From assembly GCA_051005135.1 (NCBI GenBank), contig JBPCJQ010000014.1, positions 1-13,894 on the forward strand: 13,894 nucleotides of DNA, read 5' to 3'. A model generated the notes under the pieces. The model had not been told where the DNA came from. It did no database searches and saw only the letters and a program-made list of their open reading frames with translations. The stretch comes from DATAQC01 sp051005135 (lineage in GTDB: Bacteria > Actinomycetota > Acidimicrobiia > Acidimicrobiales > AC-14). Each line of letters starts with the position of its first letter. The first letter of the stretch is position 1. The position numbers were made by a program, and so were the translations under genes. Positions 1 to 5,800 of the stretch are shown here, piece by piece.

Positions 1-830
1 GGCCGTCCCATTCGCCGCTTCTTGGAGCCTTCGATCGTCGATCTGACCCCGAGCCGCAACAAGAGCCGTTGGACGTCGAGGGCGAGGCGCTTGCTGGTGG
101 TCTCGTAGTACGTGCGAACGAGCGGCCCATGCTTGTTGGTGCCAATGGTGATGCAGCCGTCAGTAGCCCAAAGATGATGAAGGAAATGGGCAACTTGGGC
201 GTCGCCAAGGCCGAAGATCGACGGCGGAACGAACTTCGTCCACGACCGTGTGTTCCAAAGGCCATGGGGTTCGAGCCAGTTTCGCATCGGGTGGTTCACG
301 CCATGGGTGAGGCGGTAGGGGCTCGGAAACCAGAGCTGCCAAGTGTTACCGAGCCTCTCGGACTCGGGTTCGATCCCGAAGAGGCGGCGGCCAAGGTCCT
401 CAACGATTTGCTTGTTGGCCGGGTCGGCGGTCGCATACTTGAACGCAGGCCCCATGGAGCCGTCGCCGATCAGGTGGCCAAGAAGCGCCAACTCGTCATC
501 GGACCACCCGATGCCCGGGTGCAGGGGCGCCGGTAGGCGGCGGGGCACGGCTAGGAACGACCCGACCTCGAGTGCGTCGAGCCTGGTCCAGCCGTCGATC
601 GTCAGGAAGGGATGGTTGGCGGTGGCGGTGACGCTGCGACCGGAAGCGAGGTTCAGTGTGAACACGGGCTTGATGCCAGACGGGAACGCGTTCACCAGTT
701 GGGCAGGAACGAGCCTCTGGTGCTCGTCAACCGACCACACAACCGGTTGCTCCTGCGACAAGACCAGTTCGCCGAGCGAAACCTCTTCACCGCTGTCGGC
801 ACGCATGATCCGGGTGCGCGCAGGCATGCA
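1..830 (-). other. DnaB intein with LAGLIDADG homing endonuclease domain (partial)
   Basis: In-frame protein insertion starting at Cys1 (codon 828-830), directly after the extein motif RESG, the site used by the Synechocystis DnaB intein. Seen: splicing block A (CMPARTRI at residues 1-8), block B TANHPFL with the catalytic Thr70 and His73, a first LAGLIDADG-type motif LGHLIGDGS at residues 117-125, and a second LWATDGCI at about 221-228. About 276 residues are present. Blocks F and G (the terminal His-Asn and the +1 nucleophile) are beyond the edge. Both endonuclease motifs keep their acidic residue (Asp in IGDG and in TDG), so nuclease activity is possible but unproven. The reading frame is intact throughout. 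Confidence 0.93.
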
Positions 831-2030
831 GCCACTCTCGCGAAGGTCGGCGAGCACCGGGCGTTTGTCGGCTCGGTTCTCCAGGCTTCGGGAGAGCTGG
901 GACAGGGCGATCACAGGCACCTCGAGCTCGCGGGCGAGGATCTTCAGGCCGCGCGAGATCTCCGACACCTCGACCTGGCGGTTCTCCGCCGAGGTGCGCC
1001 CGGTCATGAGCTGGAGGTAGTCGACGACTATCAGGCCGAGGCCGCTGCGGCTCTTGAGCCGGCGAGCCTTGGCGCGGATCTCCATGATGGTGAGGCGGGG
1101 GTTGTCGTCGATGTGGATGGGCGCCTCGGCCAGCCTCCCTACGGCATGGCTGATCTTGGGCCAGTCCGTCTCCAGCAGCTTTCCGTTTCGCATGCGGGTG
1201 GCATCGACCCGAGCCTCGGCACACAGCAGCCGTTGCGTTAGCTCCAGGTGGCTCATCTCCAGCGAGAAGACCAGCACGGGGTGACGGCCGTCGAGGGCGG
1301 CGTGGGAGGCTATGCCCAGAGCGAAGGACGTCTTGCCCGTACCTGGTCTGCCTCCGACAATCACCAGGTTGGAGGGCTGGAGACCAGCCAACTGGTGATC
1401 GAGGTCGATGTAGCCGGTGGGCACGCCAATGATCTCCTGGCCGCGCTCGTATAGAGCCTCGATGTGGTCGAGGTGGCGTTCGAGCAGCTCGCGGATGGGC
1501 AACATGGAGTCGGTGACCCGCCGTTGGGCTACCTCGAACACCAGGGCCTCGGCCTCGTCGATGGCTGCCAGGACGTCGTCGGGCACCGAGTAGCCCATCT
1601 CCGCGATCTGGGAGGCAACCGCGATGAGGCGGCGCAGCAGGGCATGCTCCTCGACGATGGTCGCGTAACGGGCGGCGTTGCCGATGGCCGGTGTGCGCGC
1701 CTGCAGGGATATGAGGGTGGCAGGCCCCCCGATGCCCTCGAGAACGCCGGCCCGGCGCAGCTCGTCGGCCACGGTGACGGGGTCGGCGGGCTCACCCTGC
1801 TCGTAGAGCGAGGTGATGGCCTCGAAGACGTGTCCGTGGGCCGGCTTGTAGAAGTCGGACGCCGCCAGCCGGGCTTCCACCGCCACCACGATGGCGTCGC
1901 GGCTCAGCAGCATAGCCCCGAGCAGCGACTCCTCCGCCTCGAGGTTGTGAGGTGGGACCCGAGCCCCTGAGCCATGAGCTCCTGCACTACCGACATTGCG
2001 GCGGCGCGTCTCGTCAGCGGTCTGGACCAT
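1..2030 (-). CDS. dnaB: Replicative DNA helicase DnaB, intein-containing, cut by left window edge
   Basis: Hexameric 5'-3' helicase that unwinds the replication fork. I translated the frame from ATG 2028-2030 to base 1 and found no stop. The N-terminal domain (PPHNLEAEESLLGAML, about residue 25 on) is followed by the RecA-like domain with Walker A GRPGTGKTS (codons 1352-1326), the Walker B region GLIVVDYLQLM, and ALSQLSRSLENR. The N-extein is 400 codons (831-2030) and ends DLRESG; the next codon is Cys1 of an intein occupying 830-1. The intein C-terminus and the last part of the helicase lie outside the window. A modest purine stretch (GGGTGAAGG) precedes the ATG. It follows rplI on the same strand after 165 bp, as in actinobacteria generally. 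Identity is very secure; whether splicing is active cannot be judged without the missing end. Confidence 0.96.
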   Translation of the reverse strand, partial: MVQTADETRRRNVGSAGAHGSGARVPPHNLEAEESLLGAMLLSRDAIVVAVEARLAASDFYKPAHGHVFEAITSLYEQGEPADPVTVADELRRAGVLEGIGGPATLISLQARTPAIGNAARYATIVEEHALLRRLIAVASQIAEMGYSVPDDVLAAIDEAEALVFEVAQRRVTDSMLPIRELLERHLDHIEALYERGQEIIGVPTGYIDLDHQLAGLQPSNLVIVGGRPGTGKTSFALGIASHAALDGRHPVLVFSLEMSHLELTQRLLCAEARVDATRMRNGKLLETDWPKISHAVGRLAEAPIHIDDNPRLTIMEIRAKARRLKSRSGLGLIVVDYLQLMTGRTSAENRQVEVSEISRGLKILARELEVPVIALSQLSRSLENRADKRPVLADLRESGCMPARTRIMRADSGEEVSLGELVLSQEQPVVWSVDEHQRLVPAQLVNAFPSGIKPVFTLNLASGRSVTATANHPFLTIDGWTRLDALEVGSFLAVPRRLPAPLHPGIGWSDDELALLGHLIGDGSMGPAFKYATADPANKQIVEDLGRRLFGIEPESERLGNTWQLWFPSPYRLTHGVNHPMRNWLEPHGLWNTRSWTKFVPPSIFGLGDAQVAHFLHHLWATDGCITIGTNKHGPLVRTYYETTSKRLALDVQRLLLRLGVRSTIEGSKKRRMGR

Positions 2031-2064
2031 GATCGCCTTCACCCTGCCAGGTGGCGTCTGGGGA

Positions 2065-2093
2065 TCGATAGACCCCCATGCTGTGGGCAACAA
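2065..2093 (-). promoter_or_regulatory. Possible dnaB promoter
   Basis: On the minus strand TTGTTG (2093-2088) and TATCGA (2070-2065) are separated by 17 nt, giving a start site near 2058 and a short leader of about 28 nt before the dnaB ATG. The -10 match is only partial, so this is a weak, inferred call. The -35 lies in the loop between the arms of the 2081-2108 hairpin. Confidence 0.28.
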
Positions 2094-2145
2094 CGGGAAG
2101 ACCCACAGTCGGGGGGCTCTGCCCCCCGATAACCCCCCGACTGTG
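2081..2145. repeat. Overlapping inverted repeats between rplI and dnaB
   Basis: CACAGTCGGGGGG (2104-2116) is perfectly complementary to CCCCCCGACTGTG (2133-2145), a 13-bp stem with a 16-nt loop. Two competing pairings exist: GGGGGG (2111-2116) with CCCCCC (2122-2127), and CTGTGGG (2081-2087) with CCCACAG (2102-2108). In the minus-strand transcript the structure lies 50 nt after the rplI stop and about 70 nt before the dnaB start, with no U-tract. It could be a GC-rich terminator, a processing site or an attenuator; the sequence alone does not decide. Confidence 0.7.
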
Positions 2146-2195
2146 CCCCCCGGCCGTGCGATCGCCGGTGCTGGAAACGAACATCAGTTCGGATA

Positions 2196-2648
2196 CTACT
2201 TGGGGGTGGTGACAACCTCCACGTGCAGCCGCAGCTCCACGTCGGTATGAAGGCGGACGGCCACCTCGTGGGCGCCCAGGGTCTTGATCGGCTCCTCGAG
2301 GTGCACGCGACGACGGTCGAGCACCTCGCCGGTCTGGGCCTCGACCGCCGCCACTAGGTCGGCGGTGGTCACCGAGCCGAAGAGGCGCCCCTCGGACCCG
2401 GCTTTGGCGCCCACGGTGATCACCCGAGGTGCCAGCCGGGTGGCGACCTCCTCGGCCGACGCCCGGTCACGGCCTTCGTGTGGGTCGCGCTCCCTTCGCG
2501 TGGACCCGTCCGGGTCCCTGGCCCCGACAGGGGCCCGCAGGCCCAGGCCCCGGGGGACCAGGAAGTTGCGGGCGTACCCGTCGGACACGTCGAGGACGTC
2601 GCCCTTGTTGCCCACGTTGGCCACGTCGGACCGTAGGATGACCTTCAC
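2196..2648 (-). CDS. rplI: 50S ribosomal protein L9
   Basis: 150-residue large-subunit protein that binds 23S rRNA near the base of the L1 stalk. The N-terminal domain is unmistakable: MKVILRSDVANVGNKGDVLDV, then DGYARNFLVPRG (residues 23-34). A charged linker helix (about 45-75) and the C-terminal domain with EGRLFGSVTTADL (86-98) follow. The start is GTG 2648-2646, overlapping the rpsR stop as GTGA, which implies translational coupling. The start of the linker (APVGARDPDGSTRRERDPHE) is diverged from the usual Ala-rich form, but the frame resumes normally at EEVATRLAP, so I see no frameshift. Stop is TAG at 2198-2196. Confidence 0.95.
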   Translation of the reverse strand: MKVILRSDVANVGNKGDVLDVSDGYARNFLVPRGLGLRAPVGARDPDGSTRRERDPHEGRDRASAEEVATRLAPRVITVGAKAGSEGRLFGSVTTADLVAAVEAQTGEVLDRRRVHLEEPIKTLGAHEVAVRLHTDVELRLHVEVVTTPK

Positions 2649-3115
2649 TGCCCTGCCACCTCGACGGCATCACTTTCGTCGGCGTCGGTCGCCTCGCCGT
2701 CGAGGTGGGTACCGATGCCGTCCGCAGGGGCCAACTCCTCGGCCCGAGGACCGCGGCCGGGGGCGCCGAGGCGCCCGCCGCCTCCCCCGCCGCCGTCTCG
2801 GCCACCCCTGCCGCCCCTGCCGCCCCTGCCGCCCTCGTTGGTCGACCGCTGGGTGTAGGGCAAGAGCGCCAACTCCCGGGCCGTCTTGATGGCAACGGCG
2901 GCGTCGCGCTGGTGCTGAGAGCAGTTGCCCGACACCCGGCGGGCGCGAATCTTGCCCCGGTCGGACATGAACCGCCGAAGCAGGTTGACGTCTTTGTAGT
3001 CGACCCACTCGACGCGGTCCTTGCAGAACACGCAGACCTTCTTCTTGACCCGCTTACCGGTGTCTTTGGGGGCACGCTTGCGCTCACGGTCTCGATCGCC
3101 ACCTCCACGGCCCAT
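2645..3115 (-). CDS. rpsR: 30S ribosomal protein S18, zinc-type, with long RGG-rich C-terminal tail
   Basis: Small-subunit protein that pairs with S6 on the platform. The core (about residues 25-90) contains KVCVFCKD, DYKDVNLLRRFMSDRGKI, RARRVSGNCSQHQRD and LALLPYT. Cys28, Cys31, Cys65 and His68 make the C+ (zinc-binding) form, equivalent to actinobacterial rpsR1. The protein is 156 residues against a usual 75-90. The extra part is a Gly/Arg-rich run (94-116) with RGG repeats, then an acidic tail (EATDADESDA). The ATG at 3115-3113 shares one base with the ssb stop (TGATG), which fixes the start; the same frame stays open upstream to 3400 only by chance inside ssb. The stop overlaps the rplI GTG. 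Confidence 0.93.
   Translation of the reverse strand: MGRGGGDRDRERKRAPKDTGKRVKKKVCVFCKDRVEWVDYKDVNLLRRFMSDRGKIRARRVSGNCSQHQRDAAVAIKTARELALLPYTQRSTNEGGRGGRGGRGGRDGGGGGGGRLGAPGRGPRAEELAPADGIGTHLDGEATDADESDAVEVAGQ
2807..2833 (-). repeat. 9-bp tandem repeat in the rpsR tail
   Basis: Three perfect copies of GGCGGCAGG (minus strand) encode the Gly-Gly-Arg repeats of the S18 tail. Being a multiple of three, the copy number can change without breaking the frame. Confidence 0.8.
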
Positions 3116-3597
3116 CAGAAGGGTTCCTCGCCGTACTCGTAGGTGGGCGCAGAGGCGCCGGGGGCAGCCGAGGCCGTAGCTGCACCGGCCGGGGCCGAGG
3201 CGGGGGCGGGGCGACCGCCTTCGCCCGGTGCCCGACGGTCGTTCTTCTGCACCTGGGCGGTGGCCCAGCGCAGGCTGGGGCCGATCTCGTCGGCGACCAC
3301 CTCGACCTTGGACCGCCGGTCGCCCTCGGCGGTCTCCCACGAACGCTGCTCCAGGCGGCCGGTGACGAGTACCCGCGCCCCCTTGGACAAGGACTCGCAC
3401 GCGTTCTCGGCCATCTCCCGCCAGCAGACGATGTCGAAGAACGACACCGCCTCCTTGCGCTCGTTGGTCTGGCGGTCGTTCCAGATGCGGTTTACGGCCA
3501 GGCCGAAGCTGGCCGTGGCCTGCCCGCTCGGGGTGAACCGCAACTCGGGGTCTCTGGTGACGTTGCCTACCAGGGTGACGCTGTTTCCATTGGCCAT
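3115..3597 (-). CDS. ssb: Single-stranded DNA-binding protein
   Basis: 160-residue OB-fold protein that coats single-stranded DNA during replication and repair. Seen: MANGNSVTLVGNVTRDPELRF (residues 1-21), AVNRIWNDRQTNERKEAVSFFDIVCWREMAEN (34-65), and VTGRLEQRSWE (78-88). The OB domain ends near 110, followed by a disordered Pro/Ala/Gly linker and the tip YGEEPF, the short acidic-aromatic tail that recruits partner proteins in this family. The ATG at 3597-3595 matches the family N-terminus; the frame continues upstream to 3690 inside rpsF, which I reject. GGAG lies 12 nt before the ATG. It begins 7 nt after the rpsF stop and is tightly linked to rpsR, so it is part of the rpsF operon. Confidence 0.95.
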   Translation of the reverse strand: MANGNSVTLVGNVTRDPELRFTPSGQATASFGLAVNRIWNDRQTNERKEAVSFFDIVCWREMAENACESLSKGARVLVTGRLEQRSWETAEGDRRSKVEVVADEIGPSLRWATAQVQKNDRRAPGEGGRPAPASAPAGAATASAAPGASAPTYEYGEEPF

Positions 3598-3604
3598 GTC
3601 TTGC

Positions 3605-3979
3605 TCACGCTCCGTTCGCGCTGGTACCGGTATCGCTGGCCGCCTCTGGAGCGGCGATCTGGCTGGCCGGTCGGGAGGGTCGCCCGGCAATGCGGTCGGG
3701 GAGGCGGATCACCTTGTGGCGAAGAACCTCGTCGGCCAAATGGAGGGCACGGTCGAGCGCCTCCATGGCGGCCGGCTCTGCGGTTGCCTCGACAAGCACG
3801 TACATGCCCTCACGCTGGTGTCGTATCTCGTAGGCCAAGCGGCGCTTGCCCCACCGGTCGACCCGGCCGGGTTCACCACCACCGCTGCGAATGATCTCGG
3901 TGGAACGGTCGACCTGGGCCTGGACAGCATCTTCTTCCAGGGCGGGGTCGAGAATGATCATCACTTCGTACGGGCGCAT
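3605..3979 (-). CDS. rpsF: 30S ribosomal protein S6
   Basis: 124-residue small-subunit protein that binds S18. The N-terminus MRPYEVMIILDPALEED, the DRWGKRRLAYEIRHQREGMYVLVEATAEP stretch (41-69) and LRHKVIRLPD (86-95) are diagnostic. A C-terminal extension of about 28 residues rich in Ala/Pro/Ser is typical in length for actinobacteria. First gene of the minus-strand cluster rpsF-ssb-rpsR-rplI; its start is ATG 3979-3977. The cluster promoter should lie in 3980-4113. Confidence 0.95.
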   Translation of the reverse strand: MRPYEVMIILDPALEEDAVQAQVDRSTEIIRSGGGEPGRVDRWGKRRLAYEIRHQREGMYVLVEATAEPAAMEALDRALHLADEVLRHKVIRLPDRIAGRPSRPASQIAAPEAASDTGTSANGA

Positions 3980-4113
3980 GCCGGTGTCGCCTCCCTCCGG
4001 ACCATGCGCGCACTGGCGCAGGGCTCCGAGGCGGCTCCCCGGAGCAGGGTTCGGTTTGACTCATCGTAGCCCGACATGTGCACCACCATGCCAGAGGGGT
4101 ATGACAACGAGCG
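3980..4113. promoter_or_regulatory. Divergent intergenic region upstream of rpsF and the 4114 gene
   Basis: 134 bp with no gene of its own. On the minus strand TACGAT (4068-4063) is a possible -10 for rpsF, without a convincing -35. On the plus strand TATGAC (4100-4105) sits just ahead of the ATG at 4114 and would give an almost leaderless transcript. Both are weak motif matches; only the location argues for promoter activity. Confidence 0.35.
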
Positions 4114-4305
4114 ATGACTACTAGCCGTGAACAGTGGTTCTGGTGCCTCCGCCACGAGCGGCCCGAGCTCGGCCAGGCCGCCTGTGAGGCCGATCAGCGT
4201 ATGGGGCCCTACCCATCGGAGGCCGACGCCCGCCATTGGAAGGACCGTTTGGAGGCCCGCAACGACCAGTGGGACGAAGAGGACCGGCGTTGGGAAGGGG
4301 ACTGA
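4114..4305 (+). CDS. Small conserved-type hypothetical protein, Trp-rich, 63 aa
   Basis: Small soluble protein of unknown function. Features seen: WFWCLRHERPELG near the N-terminus with Cys11 and His14, Cys24, the RMGPYPSEADARHW segment (29-42) and an acidic end RNDQWDEEDRRWEGD. I recognise the general pattern W-x-C-L-x-H ... GPYPS-x-x-x-A ... RN-x-x-W as that of short actinobacterial hypothetical proteins, from memory only. Six tryptophans in 63 residues argue against a chance frame. It is the only plus-strand gene between the two minus-strand blocks; its start has no clear ribosome binding site. It ends 15 bp before the convergent DUF192 stop. Confidence 0.72.
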   Translation: MTTSREQWFWCLRHERPELGQAACEADQRMGPYPSEADARHWKDRLEARNDQWDEEDRRWEGD

Positions 4306-4311
4306 AACCAG

Positions 4312-4328
4312 AGCGCCGCTTTAGGCGC
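4312..4328. terminator. Weak hairpin between convergent genes
   Basis: GCGCC (4313-4317) and GGCGC (4324-4328) flank a 6-nt loop in the 15-bp gap between convergent genes and partly overlap the DUF192 stop. A 5-bp stem is little to go on; it may act as a bidirectional terminator. Confidence 0.25.
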
Positions 4329-4857
4329 AGCTGCCACCCACAACGAGATGGGAGCCAGCACCGATGCCGAACCCGGCCAGACCGCCCTTGGGCACCTCTA
4401 GGGCGAAGCGGTAGGGGCGGGCTGCGGCGTAGGTAGGGCATTGCGGAGCGTCGAGGCACGGTTCCATGTCGGTGGACGATACGTAACCGCCCCCGGAGTC
4501 GAACCAGGCGATCGATAGGGGGAGGGGGGTGTCCTTCATGTAGAACGCCACGGTGGTATCGGCCGAGAAGCGGAAGAGCATGCCGTCGTAGCCGGCCAGA
4601 TCCCTGCGGTTCATCAGACCCAGCTCCTGCTGGGCCTCGGTTTCAGCCAGCAGGGCGCAGCGTGGCGTCGACCCACCGGTGTCGACCCCGAAGGCGATCT
4701 GGCCGAAGCCAGCCACCGGGGTGCGGTTCTTTCGACCTGCACCGGGACCGGGATCGGCCGGACGGTTTGCCCGGACCACCACGAAGACACCGAACCCGAC
4801 AACCACGACTGCGGCCGTGGCCACGGCCCAGAGCAGTACCCGGGCCTGGGGTGTCAT
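4321..4857 (-). CDS. DUF192 family protein, N-terminal membrane anchor
   Basis: 178 residues. A hydrophobic segment at 7-29 (LLWAVATAAVVVVGFGVFVVV) acts as signal anchor, followed by a Pro/Gly linker and an extracytoplasmic DUF192 domain (about 52-173). Family marks seen: AETEAQQELGLMNRRDL (71-87), DGMLFRF (91-97), FYMKDTPLPLSIAWFD (105-120), DMEPC (130-134) and ALEVPKGG (152-159). The biochemical role of DUF192 is not established to my knowledge. Four cysteines (67, 134, 140, 177) could form disulfides outside the cell. The ATG overlaps the panB stop as ATGA, so the two are co-translated, but no functional link to pantothenate is known to me. Confidence 0.88.
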   Translation of the reverse strand: MTPQARVLLWAVATAAVVVVGFGVFVVVRANRPADPGPGAGRKNRTPVAGFGQIAFGVDTGGSTPRCALLAETEAQQELGLMNRRDLAGYDGMLFRFSADTTVAFYMKDTPLPLSIAWFDSGGGYVSSTDMEPCLDAPQCPTYAAARPYRFALEVPKGGLAGFGIGAGSHLVVGGSCA

Positions 4858-5708
4858 GCGCTGCGCGACGTTCGCCCCCGAGCCTGGAGGGCGGTGGCCA
4901 CGTCCTCGCCCAGGTGGTAGCTCTCGGAATCTGCAGGAAAGCGACCATGGCGCACGTCCGTCGCGAACGCCGTCACAGCCGCCACGGCGTCGGACTTGAG
5001 CGAGGCGTAACGGCGCACGAAGCGGGGGGCGATGCGGTCCTCCAGCCCCAACAGGTCGTGCAAGACGAGCACCTGGCCATCACAGTCGGGCCCGGCGCCG
5101 ATGCCGATGGTGGGAACGGGCACGGCCTCGGTGACCAGACGGGCGACCTCGCGGGGCACGGCCTCGAGCACCACGGCGAAGCACCCGGCGCGGGCCAGAG
5201 CGCGGGCGTCGTCGACCAGCGCCTGTGCCGGCTCCAACTGCTGAGCCTGCACCACATATCCGCCGAGGACGTGGACCGACTGGGGCGTCAAGCCGAGATG
5301 GCCCATCACCGGTATCTCGGCTCCCAACAGCGCCTCGACCATGCCGAGGCGGTTCCGGCCTCCTTCGAGCTTCACCGCCCTGGCCCCTGCCCGCACCAGA
5401 ACGGCTGCGTTGCGCACCGTGTCGGCGGCGTCGAGGTGGTAGGCCAGCCAGGGCAGGTCGGCCACCACCAAGGCGTGCGACCGGGCCCGTGCCACGGCGG
5501 CCACATGGTGGGCCATGTCGGCCACCGTCACCTGAAGGGTGTCGTCGTAGCCGAGAACCACCTGGGCCAGAGAGTCGCCCACCAGGATTACGTCGACACC
5601 GGCTTCGTCGGCGACACGGGCGCCGGGATGGTCGTAGGCGGTGACCATGACGATGGGAGTGCCGCCCTTGCGCGCCCGGATCGCCGGGGCAGAGACCTGC
5701 TGGGCCAT
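4854..5708 (-). CDS. panB: 3-methyl-2-oxobutanoate hydroxymethyltransferase
   Basis: Catalyses the first committed step of pantothenate/CoA synthesis: transfer of a hydroxymethyl group from methylene-tetrahydrofolate to alpha-ketoisovalerate, giving ketopantoate. Full length at 284 residues, TIM-barrel fold. Seen: MVTAYDHPGARVADEAGVD (21-39), VGDSL with metal-ligand Asp45, VADLPW with Asp84, VKLEGG with Lys113 (112-117), MGHLGLTPQS (135-144), the catalytic-Glu segment LEAVP (Glu182), and IGIGAGPDCDGQVLV (201-215). A strong ribosome binding site precedes the ATG. It lies 92 bp after ponA and overlaps the DUF192 gene. panC and panD are not in the window. Confidence 0.96.
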   Translation of the reverse strand: MAQQVSAPAIRARKGGTPIVMVTAYDHPGARVADEAGVDVILVGDSLAQVVLGYDDTLQVTVADMAHHVAAVARARSHALVVADLPWLAYHLDAADTVRNAAVLVRAGARAVKLEGGRNRLGMVEALLGAEIPVMGHLGLTPQSVHVLGGYVVQAQQLEPAQALVDDARALARAGCFAVVLEAVPREVARLVTEAVPVPTIGIGAGPDCDGQVLVLHDLLGLEDRIAPRFVRRYASLKSDAVAAVTAFATDVRHGRFPADSESYHLGEDVATALQARGRTSRSA

Positions 5709-5713
5709 GTGCG

Positions 5714-5721
5714 CCTCCTCC
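5714..5721 (-). promoter_or_regulatory. Strong ribosome binding site of panB
   Basis: GGAGGAGG on the minus strand, 5 nt before the panB ATG, one of the two best Shine-Dalgarno matches in the window (with ino1). It confirms the start at 5708. Confidence 0.85.
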
Positions 5722-5800
5722 CCGTCCGGCGCCTGTCGGCTGCCGGCGGTTGCGCCAAGTGTAGGCGAGCCCGGGCCTCGTCGGGCGGACCCGTGCGGGG

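Noticed and set aside
2460..2560. Possible frameshift in rplI linker
   Set aside because: The linker is diverged, but neither alternative frame gives a better L9 sequence and one meets a stop; the C-terminal domain is in the original frame.
3116..3400. N-terminal extension of rpsR in the same frame
   Set aside because: It lies entirely inside ssb; S18 is not known to have such an extension and the ATG overlapping the ssb stop is a normal start.
3143..4069. Plus-strand frame of 308 codons
   Set aside because: Antisense to ssb and rpsF, both certain genes.
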